The notes under the pieces are model-generated. The model was given only the letters and a program-made list of their open reading frames with translations. It made no database searches and had not been told where the DNA came from. A stretch of DNA of 64,000 nucleotides from Selenomonadaceae bacterium. Lineage in GTDB: Bacteria; Bacillota; Negativicutes; Selenomonadales; Selenomonadaceae. The number at the start of each line of letters is the position of its first letter. Position 1 is the first letter of the stretch. Where the stretch lies: assembly GCA_017515635.1 (NCBI GenBank), contig JAFWFO010000024.1:1-64000 (forward strand), in the 5' to 3' direction. The translations under genes and the position numbers were made by a program. Shown one piece after another: positions 14,950-24,102 of this stretch.

Positions 14950-16809
14950 TCAGCGTTGTTTTTGCTGGTCACCTTCGCGGCTGGGAACTTCAGCCGGCAC
15001 GGGAATTTCGGGGAATTCCGTCGATTGTCGTTGCGGTTCCGGTTCAGCCGATTGCGGTTGAGTTTCGGTTTGCGGTTCCGGTTGAGTTTCGGTTTGATGT
15101 TCGGGTTGCGGTTCAGCTTTTTTGGCGACAACCAAATCAACGCTGGAGCCTAACTCGACTTCCGAATCGGGCGACGGATATTGCGCGATAATCGTGCCTT
15201 CCGCCTGCGTGCTTTCCTGCGAAGTGATTGCGCCGACAGTCAGCCCGCGACCTTCAATGCCGTCACGTGCCACGTCAAGACTTGCATTTTCGACGTTCGG
15301 GACGTGTGTAACTTTTTGCTTGACTTCGACTGTCTCAACTTTTTGTTCGCCGCGTGAGACAACCAAATCAATCACTTGCCCGCGATTAATTTTCGTGCCC
15401 ATTGTCGGATCGTGCGATAAAACCGTCCCCGGTTCCGACGGCGAATCTTTTTCATACACGGAGCCGAGATTTAAGCCGAGCTTTTGAATTCGTTCGGTTG
15501 CGGCGGATTTCGTCAAGCCTGCCAAATCGGGCATGTCAATCGATTCGCCGCCCTTGCTGACGTAAATTGTGACGAGCCTGTCACTTTTAACGGTTTTGCC
15601 GACATCGGGGTCTTGCGACACGACTTGACCGGCGGGAACATTTGCGTCGTAAGTTTCGGCGACGTTGACGCGAAGTTTACCGTCCTCCAAAAGCTGGCGG
15701 GCAAGCGCAAGTTGTTTGCCCTTCACGTCCGGCACGATGACTGTCTCTTCGGAATTCCAAACTTTGCCGACAGCCGCAAAAATTCCAACGCCGAAACCCA
15801 TCATCAGCACGAAAACCATCGACATCATGAAAAGTTTCGACTTGTAAAACGGTTTGGATTCGGTCTGGACTTCCGGCGGATTTTCTTCCTGCGCGGATTT
15901 CGTGCCCAAACCTTGACGAACGGCGCGGCGTGAAGGCAATTCCGTGCGCGGCAAAACTTTCGTGGCATCGGGGTCATTTTTGTTCGTGACGGAAAGAGCC
16001 GCCTCGACGTTTGAAAGTTCCTGCACCAGCTCAAAACTCGACGGACGAATTTCGGGGCTTTTGCTCATCGTTCGACAAACAATCGCCTCAAGCATTGGCG
16101 GAATTTGCGGACGATAACGGCTGGGCGAAATTGGTTCTTCTTCGACGTGCTTCATTGCGATTTGAACGGGATTGTCGCCCGTAAACGGCAACTTATTCGT
16201 CAACATTTCGTAAAGCACAATGCCGAGCGAATACACGTCCGATTTCGGAGTTATCGCGCCGCCGCGTGCCTGTTCGGGCGAAAAATAATGCACGGAGCCG
16301 ATAACCGAGCCGCCGTAAGTCAAAGTTGATTCAGTGACTGCGCGGGCAATTCCGAAGTCCGTAATTTTCGCGTGCCCGTCGTCCGTCATCAAAACGTTGT
16401 GCGGTTTTATGTCGCAGTGAACGATATTATTTGCGTGCGCGTGCGTCAAACCTTGTGCAATGTCTTTGGCGATTGAAGTCGCCGTCAACAGGTCGAGCGG
16501 CCCTTCGTCCTGAATTTTTTTCTTGAGCGTGGAACTTTGCACGTACTCCATAACGATATAATGGTCGTTGCCCGCGACGCCGACATCAAAAATGCTGACA
16601 ATGTTCGGGTGACTCAAGCGCGCCGCCGATTTTGCCTCGCGGTGAAAACGTTCGATAAATTCCACGTCCGAACGATAAGCTTCGTGCAAAATTTTTATCG
16701 CCACAGGACGAGCCAAAAGCCTGTCGTGCGCTTTGTAGACTTCGGCCATACCGCCGGAGCCGATTTTTTCTTCGAGCTCATAACGCCCGCCCAAGACTCG
16801 TTGAATCAT
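14950..16809 (-). CDS. prkC: PASTA-domain Ser/Thr protein kinase (non-RD variant)
   Basis: A 619-residue membrane kinase that senses peptidoglycan fragments or lipid II. The kinase domain spans about 10-270: IGSGGMAEVY (16-25), catalytic K39 in VAIK, DFG 151-153 and the GSVHYFSPEQARGG activation segment. The catalytic loop reads HCDIKPHN (131-138), so the Arg of HRD is Cys: a non-RD kinase, unlike characterised PrkC and PknB. One membrane span lies at about 326-348. Three PASTA domains follow (about 357-423, 425-492, 506-574), then a Glu/Gln/Pro/Thr-rich tail. Its partner phosphatase is immediately upstream with 24 bases between them. Confidence 0.93.
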   Translation of the reverse strand: MIQRVLGGRYELEEKIGSGGMAEVYKAHDRLLARPVAIKILHEAYRSDVEFIERFHREAKSAARLSHPNIVSIFDVGVAGNDHYIVMEYVQSSTLKKKIQDEGPLDLLTATSIAKDIAQGLTHAHANNIVHCDIKPHNVLMTDDGHAKITDFGIARAVTESTLTYGGSVIGSVHYFSPEQARGGAITPKSDVYSLGIVLYEMLTNKLPFTGDNPVQIAMKHVEEEPISPSRYRPQIPPMLEAIVCRTMSKSPEIRPSSFELVQELSNVEAALSVTNKNDPDATKVLPRTELPSRRAVRQGLGTKSAQEENPPEVQTESKPFYKSKLFMMSMVFVLMMGFGVGIFAAVGKVWNSEETVIVPDVKGKQLALARQLLEDGKLRVNVAETYDANVPAGQVVSQDPDVGKTVKSDRLVTIYVSKGGESIDMPDLAGLTKSAATERIQKLGLNLGSVYEKDSPSEPGTVLSHDPTMGTKINRGQVIDLVVSRGEQKVETVEVKQKVTHVPNVENASLDVARDGIEGRGLTVGAITSQESTQAEGTIIAQYPSPDSEVELGSSVDLVVAKKAEPQPEHQTETQPEPQTETQPQSAEPEPQRQSTEFPEIPVPAEVPSREGDQQKQR

Positions 16810-16833
16810 GATTCTCGCCCCTCCTTCGCGAAA

Positions 16834-17535
16834 TTAATCAATGCCGACGACGATAACCGAAACATTATCTTTGCCGCCGTTTTCGAGTGCCGCATCAATC
16901 AGCGCGTTTGCGGGATTAGGTTCGTTCTGCAAAATTCGGGCAATGGTTTCGTCGTCAACCATATTCGTCAAACCGTCCGTGCAAAGCAAAAATACATCGT
17001 CGAGCTGAGCGGAAAAACTTGCTGTGTCGATTTGAACTTCGGGCATTGCGCCGACCGCCTGTGTCAAAACATTTTTCATCGGGTGAACGCGTGCTTGCTC
17101 CTCTGTGAGTTCGCCGCGCCGCACCAAAGTTTCAACGTAGGAATGATCTTCGGTTATCTGATTTAAAATTTCGTTGCGCAGGAGATAAATTCGACTGTCG
17201 CCGACGTGCGCGAAACAAGCACGAATGCCGTCCAAATAAAGAATTGTTGCCGTCGTGCCCATGCCGCGATATTCTTCGTTTTGTCGGGATAAATTCCAGA
17301 TGTCTTCGTTGGCGCGGGTAATTGCCCGAGCCAAAGTCGTTTCGTCCCACGGCGCGGGCGAATTCGTCAAAAAATTTTTCACGGACTCGACGAGCATTGA
17401 GCTGGCAACTTCGCCCGCCGAAGCACCGCCCATGCCGTCCGCCACCACAAAAGTTTCAGGTTCTATGACAATCAGCGAATCTTCGTTGTTTCGCCGAACT
17501 TTGCCGACGTGTGTCGCTTGAAATACCTTCGACAA
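16834..17535 (-). CDS. prpC: PP2C-type Ser/Thr phosphatase (Stp/PrpC)
   Basis: A 233-residue PPM phosphatase that reverses phosphorylation by the adjacent PASTA kinase. Metal-binding motifs are intact: RRNNEDS (14-20), VVADGMGG (31-37), MGTTAT, HVGDSRIY, CTDGLTN and GGKDNVSV. It begins at TTG 17535 with GAGGTG upstream. A strong promoter precedes it, so it heads the prpC-prkC transcript. In many Firmicutes rlmN lies upstream; here a TadE/TadG-like gene does. Confidence 0.93.
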   Translation of the reverse strand: MSKVFQATHVGKVRRNNEDSLIVIEPETFVVADGMGGASAGEVASSMLVESVKNFLTNSPAPWDETTLARAITRANEDIWNLSRQNEEYRGMGTTATILYLDGIRACFAHVGDSRIYLLRNEILNQITEDHSYVETLVRRGELTEEQARVHPMKNVLTQAVGAMPEVQIDTASFSAQLDDVFLLCTDGLTNMVDDETIARILQNEPNPANALIDAALENGGKDNVSVIVVGID

Positions 17536-17578
17536 GATTTTTCACCTCTTCATAAAAACGAATGAGTTCTTAAGCGTG

Positions 17579-17607
17579 ATTGTAGCAAATCATTATTTTC
17601 CAGTCAA
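17579..17607 (-). promoter_or_regulatory. Promoter of prpC-prkC
   Basis: Minus strand: -35 TTGACT (17607-17602), 17-base spacer, -10 TACAAT (17584-17579), close to the sigma-70 consensus. Confidence 0.75.
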
Positions 17608-17631
17608 TATTCAGATTGCGCCGCGCAGAAT

Positions 17632-17670
17632 AAAAAAATCGCCGCAAGGAATTTTCCCTGCGACGGTGAT
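17632..17670 (-). terminator. Terminator after the TadE/TadG-like gene
   Basis: Minus strand: ATCACCGTCGCAGGG pairs imperfectly with CCTTGCGGCGAT (17670-17638) and is followed by seven T. Confidence 0.8.
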
Positions 17671-17686
17671 TTGTCCGAAAAATTTT

Positions 17687-20461
17687 TTAGTCAATCCAAT
17701 GGGCACGCCTTGCAGTAAAGAACATATCGATTGAAGTATCCGAATCAAGATAGAGATAGTTTGTGCGTTTCAGAAGGTCAACATTAAATGAAGTGTAATG
17801 CGACGGCGGACGATAATTGGAAGAAAGTTTATCGTCCGTGGGTGAATCACCCGTCCAAAGATTAAAGGCCTCGCGTTTATAAATGACCTCGTAATCTTCC
17901 GTGCGATATTCTCTGCCGTAAGCTTGTTTGTTCCAACCGTTATCCAAAGGATTTAAATCACTTTTGTACGAACTGTTTTCGGGCAAAGGTTTCGTCTGAA
18001 TGTTGCCGTTTTTGTCAACCACGGTCGGATTGATTTTTTCGCCGTTGAATTCCTGCCAAACCTGCTGATAAAAATCGGTCGTGTCTTCGTTAAAATATTG
18101 ATCCGCGTCTTTCACTTTGCGGAAAAATTTATACGAGCGAATCAGAACGGAAACTTGATTGTCGGAAGTTTGTTTGTTTGAAAGTTCGCTCTCCGCGACG
18201 TATTTGGCTTCGTTGTTGTAAATGACTTCGAAATCATTGAAAGTCGTCGCCGTGCTACTGAGTTTGGAAGAGTCGACGTATTTCGTTTGAACGTAGTCGC
18301 CGATGTACAGCAGGAAAGTTTTGCCGTCGGAATCGGTGAGTTCGATGTAATTTTTTTCCTTCCAAGTGCTGTCGTAGCTTTTACAGTCGTCGACGTATTT
18401 GACGGGTTTAACGGCGAGCGTATTTGTTGCAGTCGCCTCGTCAGTTATGTCGGGAGCGTATTTTTTTGCGCCGTTGACAAGAACCGTGACCGTATTGGTT
18501 TCGGTTGCGGAATCCGTAAGTTTGGAAGCGTCGACGTAACTCGTCAAGTCGTCAATCGTAATTTCCCATTGATTTTTATTGACTTTCGTATCGGAGACTT
18601 TGGAAGGTTCGACATAAATTTTTGCTTTGTTCGTGACTTTGGTTGCGCGAAGATAAACGGGCTTGGTGTTGTCGAAGCGGACGATGTTGCCGTATTCGTC
18701 GACGGCATTTGTGTAGTCGCCCGTTAGCGCGTCAATTTCGCTTTTTCTGACCAAAGTATTTGGAGCCACTGCAAGCGTGTTGTCGTAAACGTCGGTTATC
18801 GCGATGTAATGTTCGCTTTGGAAATCCTCAAGAGTTTTCGCCGCAACAAATTCTTTGGCGATAACAAAACCGTACCAGGCGTGTCCGTTGCCGTTAATGA
18901 TGCAGGGCGAATTAGGCACGAAGAGAATTCCGTTAAAGTCGGCGTTGAGGTTGAGCACGAACGGTTGAGAAATGCGCACGCTTTTGGTGACCCATTTGCC
19001 GCTGTCCTCGTCGTAAATTTGAACGGTTTTTTTGTCGATGCGTTCCGGTCCCGTGTAAAAAATGCAATACGGGCGATATTTGTAAATGGTCTTGTTCTCG
19101 CCGTTCACTTTGACGGATTTAAAGCCCGTGTTGCTTTTGTTGATGTTGACTGTCACTTGTCGCACGGTGTTGTAAGCCCAGTGTCCCGGTTTGCCGACAT
19201 ACGTCATGTCTTTTATCGGGTCGCTTTCGATTCTTACCCAAAGAACGTCGGGATCGACAATGTCCGAACGTCCCGCTCTCGGATAGCGCGTGTTGTAAGG
19301 TGTGTTGAATTCCGTCGTGTAGAGAATTCGTTTGTCCGAGCCGACAAGATTGCTCCAGCCATCGGTGAAGCGGGTATCGTAGGTTATACTTTTGTTGTTT
19401 TGCGGCATTGCATAACCCAAATCCCAATCGGAGGTGTAGTGATAACCGTAAAGATCCGTGCGCATGTCTATGAACAGCGAATCTCTGTCGGCACTTCCGT
19501 TAATGGTTGCTTTTTCCGTGCGGTAGGTGTCGCCTTTTTGGTAGTGGATGCCTTTTTTGCCGCTTTCCACAAGAGAATTGTTGTCTTGAATACTGCCGCC
19601 CCAAACGCCTTTGTAAGACGGGTTTGAGTAATAGTTTTGATGCTCCCAGTTGTCGATAACCATTGTGCGCGCCAGTATAAACATACGCGACAACAAATCT
19701 TCATCGTGATAGCCGAGTTTCGCAACGGCTCTGACGGGGGCAACCATATCTTTAAACCAACCGGGCAAAAAGAAATGTTGAATTGTTTCGCTCAAGTCCA
19801 CGACGTAATAGGCCTCGCCCAAAATATCGTTTTTAATGTCGATTGAGCGAACGTAAAGATTGACTTTGCCCGTGACTTTTTTGTCGCCGTCCTTGCTTGA
19901 TATACTCCAACCGTCCGTTGCGCTGAAATTTTTTCGTCCCGATTCGGTGTCCGCACTTGAAGCACTGACCACACCGGAATCCATCAAATTTTTGCGAGTG
20001 TAAGCTTCTGCAGTGTCGCGCCCGACCTTGAGCGAATCTTTGACTTTTTCGAGTGGCAGATAATAATTCATGTTTCCGAAGTGATATTGGCTTCCCCAAA
20101 TTTTTTCGTAGTCGATAACGTCGGCGGGCAATTCGTTGCTCGTGAGCAAATAGGTGTAATAAAAGTCACCGAGTTCGTCGCCCGTTTGCTCATAATTGTC
20201 GTATGGGTCGTATTCTTCCGGTTGATTTTCGTCGGAACCTGTTTCGGCACTTGTCGACGAAGTTTTTGTCTCCAGCAAAGCATTCGCGCCCGCCAAAGCC
20301 GCCGCGTCCGCCGCGTTTTGCAGTCGCGAAACGTTGAGATAGTACCAGCCGAGGTCAAACGCAAGCCCGACGAACAGCAAAATTATCGGAATCATCAAGG
20401 CAAAAAAAACCAGCATTTGACCGCGTTGCTTGATTGAGTTGAAAAATTTTCTATAACGCAT
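17687..20461 (-). CDS. Large TadE/TadG-like pilus-assembly or surface protein
   Basis: A 924-residue protein. Residues 12-60 match the TadE/TadG N-terminus: QRGQMLVFFALMIPIILLF, then LQNAADAAALAGANAL, a type III signal-like membrane helix used by pseudopilins of Flp/Tad pili. The rest is a long extracytoplasmic region rich in Tyr, Asp, Asn and Lys. About residues 610-775 contain five or six imperfect repeats of 27-30 residues with the pattern KYVxxSxLxxxxTxxNxxxV. It is far longer than usual TadE (about 150-200). No tadA, tadB or tadC ATPase/platform genes are in the window. ATG 20461 has AAGGAAGTG upstream; promoter and terminator flank it, so it is monocistronic. Confidence 0.75.
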   Translation of the reverse strand: MRYRKFFNSIKQRGQMLVFFALMIPIILLFVGLAFDLGWYYLNVSRLQNAADAAALAGANALLETKTSSTSAETGSDENQPEEYDPYDNYEQTGDELGDFYYTYLLTSNELPADVIDYEKIWGSQYHFGNMNYYLPLEKVKDSLKVGRDTAEAYTRKNLMDSGVVSASSADTESGRKNFSATDGWSISSKDGDKKVTGKVNLYVRSIDIKNDILGEAYYVVDLSETIQHFFLPGWFKDMVAPVRAVAKLGYHDEDLLSRMFILARTMVIDNWEHQNYYSNPSYKGVWGGSIQDNNSLVESGKKGIHYQKGDTYRTEKATINGSADRDSLFIDMRTDLYGYHYTSDWDLGYAMPQNNKSITYDTRFTDGWSNLVGSDKRILYTTEFNTPYNTRYPRAGRSDIVDPDVLWVRIESDPIKDMTYVGKPGHWAYNTVRQVTVNINKSNTGFKSVKVNGENKTIYKYRPYCIFYTGPERIDKKTVQIYDEDSGKWVTKSVRISQPFVLNLNADFNGILFVPNSPCIINGNGHAWYGFVIAKEFVAAKTLEDFQSEHYIAITDVYDNTLAVAPNTLVRKSEIDALTGDYTNAVDEYGNIVRFDNTKPVYLRATKVTNKAKIYVEPSKVSDTKVNKNQWEITIDDLTSYVDASKLTDSATETNTVTVLVNGAKKYAPDITDEATATNTLAVKPVKYVDDCKSYDSTWKEKNYIELTDSDGKTFLLYIGDYVQTKYVDSSKLSSTATTFNDFEVIYNNEAKYVAESELSNKQTSDNQVSVLIRSYKFFRKVKDADQYFNEDTTDFYQQVWQEFNGEKINPTVVDKNGNIQTKPLPENSSYKSDLNPLDNGWNKQAYGREYRTEDYEVIYKREAFNLWTGDSPTDDKLSSNYRPPSHYTSFNVDLLKRTNYLYLDSDTSIDMFFTARRAHWID

Positions 20462-20508
20462 GGAAAATCACTTCCTTTCGCGAAAAAACTCTGAACGCTT
20501 TTGCACAA

Positions 20509-20536
20509 ATTATAACACGGCAAAAAATTTTTTCAA
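20509..20536 (-). promoter_or_regulatory. Promoter of the TadE/TadG-like gene
   Basis: Minus strand: -35 TTGAAA (20536-20531), 16-base spacer, perfect -10 TATAAT (20514-20509). Confidence 0.65.
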
Positions 20537-20601
20537 CGGAACAAAGGCATTTCCCGTAGCGACACGAATAATTTTTTGATTAAATACACGGAGGTTTGAA
20601 C

Positions 20602-21237
20602 ATGCAAAACAAAATTATCGTCGCGGGCATAGGTCCCGGTAACGAAGATTTTATCACACCCGCCGCGCTGAAAAAAATTCGTGCGGCAAAATTTCTTGTC
20701 GGCGGTCGGCGTGCGCTGAAAGATTTTTCGTCGGCGAAACAAATAATTTGCGCGATAACGGGCGATTTGGACGCGTCGTTAAATTTTATCCGCGAAAAAA
20801 TTTTGCTCGGTGAAGTCGTCGTCATGGTTAGCGGCGACCCGGGTTATTATTCATTGCTTGACTTGCTCAGAAAAAATTTCCCGCCGACACAAATTGAAGT
20901 TATCCCGTCAATCAGCGCAATGCAACTTGCCTTCGCGAAAATTTCGTTGCCGTGGCACGACGCGACACTTGCCAGTTTTCACGGGCGACAACCTGCGCGG
21001 GAAGTTTTGAGATTTTCGACGGGAAAAATTTTGGGACTGTTGACCGACGCCGAATTTAATTCCGCAAGTATCTCTAAACTTTTGGTTGACGAATGCGGTT
21101 GGCAAAAAAATTCCGTCGTGACAATCTGCGCGAAGTTGTCTTATCCCGACGAAAAAATTTCCACCGTGACGCTTGACGAGGCCGCAAATTCCGAGCCGAT
21201 CAAACATTGCATTTTAATCGTGCGCGAAGCCGAATGA
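20602..21237 (+). CDS. cbiE: Cobalt-precorrin-7 (C5)-methyltransferase
   Basis: A 211-residue SAM-dependent methyltransferase of the tetrapyrrole methylase family, acting late in anaerobic corrin-ring synthesis. It opens with KIIVAGIGPGNEDFITPAA, the nucleotide-binding loop of CbiE/CobL-N; MVSGDPGYYSLLDLL and PSISAMQLAFAK follow in family positions. ATG 20602 has GGAGG seven bases upstream; a TTG six bases earlier is too close to that site. CbiE is unfused to CbiT here, as in many Firmicutes. No other cobalamin gene is next to it, so it is detached from the usual cbi operon. Confidence 0.88.
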   Translation: MQNKIIVAGIGPGNEDFITPAALKKIRAAKFLVGGRRALKDFSSAKQIICAITGDLDASLNFIREKILLGEVVVMVSGDPGYYSLLDLLRKNFPPTQIEVIPSISAMQLAFAKISLPWHDATLASFHGRQPAREVLRFSTGKILGLLTDAEFNSASISKLLVDECGWQKNSVVTICAKLSYPDEKISTVTLDEAANSEPIKHCILIVREAE

Positions 21238-21290
21238 AATCAAAAAGCGACGAGAGTTTATCCCGCCGCTTGATTTTGTTGCAGAAAATT

Positions 21291-21893
21291 TTATTCGCGA
21301 GTTTGCTCCGGTTTGGGCGGCATAAATTTATGCGCGTCCACTCCGAAACTTTTGGCAACGTCGATCCACGTGTTATTAATCTTGCGCTTGCTCAAAACGG
21401 ATTTGATGTCCTTGCCTGCGGCGTTGGCGATTTTGCCGGCAATTATAATGTCCTGCGGATTGTAGCCGTCTTTAATCAAACTTTGAACGGTTTTAACGTC
21501 CGTGAACGCGTCTTGAGCAAGTTTTTCGCTCATCTTTTCACGGTAGAAATTTTCAAACTGTTCGCGGGTGACGCCAAGTTTTTTCGCCACTTGCAACCAA
21601 TCCATTTTCATGGCGAGCACTTCCGAAAAACTTTTGCCGCTGAGTTTGGAGATAATCGCCGCGTATTGCACGTCGCGAATGTGCACGCCGTTTTTCAACG
21701 CTTGTTCAACCTGCGCAGAGTCGACGCCGTATTCGGCCGAAAGATGATTCACCCAGCCGCTGATGTTTTCGGCAATTTGTTCTTGATTCATCGGCATATG
21801 CTGGAATTCGGCGGGATTTGCCAGAGCTTGCGAGCCGCTAAACAACATTGCGCCGCCCAACACTGCCGCCAAAAATTTTTTCTTCAAATTCAT
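21291..21893 (-). CDS. Exported helical protein of unknown function
   Basis: A 200-residue protein with a signal peptide (residues 1-25: KKK start, hydrophobic core, SQALA). The mature part is mostly helix and has repeated segments of the form W-x-x-V-A-K-x-[LF]-G-V followed by a polar turn (WLQVAKKLGVTREQF and WIDVAKSFGVDAHKF), and related lower-similarity units, so it is probably built of small helical repeats. ATG 21893 has GGAAGGTGA upstream. It converges on cbiE with about 50 bases between them. I do not recognise the family. No cysteine or metal motif is seen. Confidence 0.72.
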   Translation of the reverse strand: MNLKKKFLAAVLGGAMLFSGSQALANPAEFQHMPMNQEQIAENISGWVNHLSAEYGVDSAQVEQALKNGVHIRDVQYAAIISKLSGKSFSEVLAMKMDWLQVAKKLGVTREQFENFYREKMSEKLAQDAFTDVKTVQSLIKDGYNPQDIIIAGKIANAAGKDIKSVLSKRKINNTWIDVAKSFGVDAHKFMPPKPEQTRE

Positions 21894-21992
21894 GGTAAAT
21901 GTCACCTTCCAAAATAGAAAAATGTTCAAGGCGTGTCGAAGTATAAATCAAGTCAAGGCGTTTGTCTTTAGCGGGTGATTAAAAATTTCGGC

Positions 21993-22823
21993 TCAAGCTT
22001 TCAACGCGATTAAAGCGGCGATTCGTCCGGTGCGGTCGAGATTTTTTTTGTGAGCGGCGCGATATGAAAAATACCAGCCGACATTGCAACAGGTGCATTC
22101 GCCCGCAACGTCGATATTTTCTTCGGGCACGCCGATTTCCAAAAGCTGAACGACATTTGCCCGCCATAAGTCGAGAAAAATTTTCCCGTCGCGTTCAATC
22201 AAAAGTTCGTCGACATTTTTGGGGAAAGCCTCTTTGCATTTGTCCAAAACTTCGCCGCCGACTTCGTAGCAACACGCGCCGATTGACGGAGCAATTCCAA
22301 TCAAACAATTTTCGGGACGCGTGCCGAATTTGTCGCCCATCTTGAGCAAAGTTTTCGCCGCAATTTTTTTGAACGTGCCGCGCCAACCGCCGTGCGCAAG
22401 ACCAATCGCGGAATTTTCAACGTCGACAAAAAAAATCGGGACGCAGTCCGCGAAACAAAGCATCAACGGCAATTCGGGCGTGTCGGTTATCAGCGCGTCC
22501 GTTTCGGGAATTGAGTCGGCGTAATTCATGCAACCGCAACCGCGATAATTTTCGTCGACGCGGAAAATTTTTTCGCCGTGAACTTGATTGGGCGTGACGA
22601 TGTCGGTGATATCGAAGCCGAGCGATTGAACAAATTTTTTTCTGTTGGCAATGACGTTTTCGGGTTCGTCGCCGACGTGAAGCGCAAGATTTAAACTGTC
22701 AAACGGCGGCTTACTCGCTCCGTCGATTCGCGTTGAAACGGCGTGCGTAACCAAGTCTTCGGGGAAGTTTGAAAATTTTCCGTGCCAAAGATTATTTTCG
22801 GTGCGTTTCAAAAAGTAACTCAT
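21993..22823 (-). CDS. pgeF: Peptidoglycan editing factor (laccase-domain, YfiH/PgeF)
   Basis: A 276-residue cytoplasmic enzyme of the COG1496 family, which removes L-Ser misincorporated into the muropeptide precursor and was long annotated as polyphenol oxidase. Family signatures are present: NQVHGEKI, DALITD, LCFADCVPIFF, LAHGGWRGT and the C-terminal CTCC segment; these supply the His/Cys metal site. Start ATG 22823 has CGGAGG upstream. It follows the DUF2939-like gene closely (32 bases) in the ftsY-surE-like cluster. Confidence 0.9.
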   Translation of the reverse strand: MSYFLKRTENNLWHGKFSNFPEDLVTHAVSTRIDGASKPPFDSLNLALHVGDEPENVIANRKKFVQSLGFDITDIVTPNQVHGEKIFRVDENYRGCGCMNYADSIPETDALITDTPELPLMLCFADCVPIFFVDVENSAIGLAHGGWRGTFKKIAAKTLLKMGDKFGTRPENCLIGIAPSIGACCYEVGGEVLDKCKEAFPKNVDELLIERDGKIFLDLWRANVVQLLEIGVPEENIDVAGECTCCNVGWYFSYRAAHKKNLDRTGRIAALIALKA

Positions 22824-22855
22824 AAAATTCCTCCGTCAAAAAATTTCCGTAACCG

Positions 22856-24031
22856 TCACGGCAACGAGGGCAAATTCTTCGCGACTGCCGAATTGTGGAT
22901 AATTTCTTCAATGCGTTGGTCAAGCACAAGTTCCTGTTTGTGCAAGCTTGCCGCCTCGTCAAGTGCCGCCGAAGAATTTTCAATCATGCCGCGAACATAA
23001 GCTTGCCACGCCATAATTGTTACTTGCGTTGATTCTTGCCGAAGCTGTGCCAAAAATTGCGCGCCTTGCGGAACGTCGATTTGATCAAGTTCAGCCTGCC
23101 GATTTTCCAGCGACGGAATTATCATGTCGTTGATGTAATTGGCGACGGTTGCGCGTTGCCAGTCCGTCATGATTCCGCTTGACGATTTTTGCAGGGAAAT
23201 AAATTCGCTTTGCTCGGCCTCAAAAACGTTGTTGTAGCGATAAACAATTTCGGCGGTGTTGTCGATGTAGTCCGCTAAATTTTTGCTGAGAATCGGGCGC
23301 ACGGCGTCAAGATATTCCTTGTAATTGTCGACGGCGACGACTTTCCAATCGCTGCCGCCCATGTTGAAACTGAAACCGTCGAACGTGAATTTGTGCCCGA
23401 AAAGTTCAAAATCAAAACTGCCGACGTTGTAACTTTCGTTCGCCAAATCTTTCAGCGTGACTTTCAACACGAACGGAGTCTGCGAATAATCTTCAACGAT
23501 GCTGAAACTTGCGGTTGCCTTTTCGCCTTGATGTTTCACGTTTTTAAGTTCGACAAGCGACGTGTGCCGAATCAAACTGCGGTCAAGCAAAATGTCGAAG
23601 TCGATACCGAGTTGCCGCCCTTTGAGAATTCCGCCCGGCAAAGTCCACTGTTTCGTATCAAGGTAAGTGTTCATGACTTTAACCGCGCCTTGACACATTT
23701 GCCGACGAATCAGCACGTAAAAATTTTCAAACAAACTTCGTTCGCGGTCGGAAAGTTGCGTGTCGTATTTGAACAGGTCGCCCGTCAAATCGTCGTAGCC
23801 CTGCAACGTTATTGAATTCAAATCGATGTGGCGGCGGAAAGTTTTCATGTCGCCCGTCTTGTAAGCCTCGAACATTTCGCGCATTGCGTATTCGGGCGTT
23901 TTGGTGTAAACGGAAAAGTAGAAAAAAATTCCGCAGAGTATCAGAAAAAAAACTCCCAACACAAAAAGCCGTTCGCGTTGACGACGTTTGCGCCTTGCCT
24001 CAAGTCGTTTTCGCCAAGTGTAGTCGTCCAT
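22856..24031 (-). CDS. Membrane-anchored protein, DUF2939-like
   Basis: A 391-residue protein. A very basic N-terminus (RKRLEARRKRRQRER) is followed by one membrane span at about 23-43 (LFVLGVFFLILCGIFFYFSVY), so the rest is outside. TPEYAMREMFEAYKTGDMKTF resembles the start of DUF2939-type domains, where a short helix precedes a conserved acidic position. The middle is beta-rich and the last 100 residues are helical. I chose ATG 24031 because AGGGG lies correctly before it. It probably belongs to the ftsY-surE operon, from which a heptad repeat insertion now separates it. Function unknown. Confidence 0.72.
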   Translation of the reverse strand: MDDYTWRKRLEARRKRRQRERLFVLGVFFLILCGIFFYFSVYTKTPEYAMREMFEAYKTGDMKTFRRHIDLNSITLQGYDDLTGDLFKYDTQLSDRERSLFENFYVLIRRQMCQGAVKVMNTYLDTKQWTLPGGILKGRQLGIDFDILLDRSLIRHTSLVELKNVKHQGEKATASFSIVEDYSQTPFVLKVTLKDLANESYNVGSFDFELFGHKFTFDGFSFNMGGSDWKVVAVDNYKEYLDAVRPILSKNLADYIDNTAEIVYRYNNVFEAEQSEFISLQKSSSGIMTDWQRATVANYINDMIIPSLENRQAELDQIDVPQGAQFLAQLRQESTQVTIMAWQAYVRGMIENSSAALDEAASLHKQELVLDQRIEEIIHNSAVAKNLPSLP

Positions 24032-24048
24032 ATTCAACCCCTGAAAGG

Positions 24049-24080
24049 CAATGCGTAATTCGTAATGCGTAATGTGTAAT
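24049..24080. repeat. Intergenic 7-bp-unit tandem repeat, family B (ATTACGM)
   Basis: Read on the minus strand: ATTACAC, ATTACGC, ATTACGA, ATTACGC, ATTG. It matches 39609-39640 with two differences in 32 bases and in the same orientation to the downstream gene. It is flanked by a 13-base direct repeat, TTCAACCCCTGAA, at 24033-24045 and 24102-24114. One copy contains the surE stop, the other the ribosome site of the next gene. Confidence 0.85.
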
Positions 24081-24102
24081 TAAATTCGTGATTCATAAAT
24101 GT

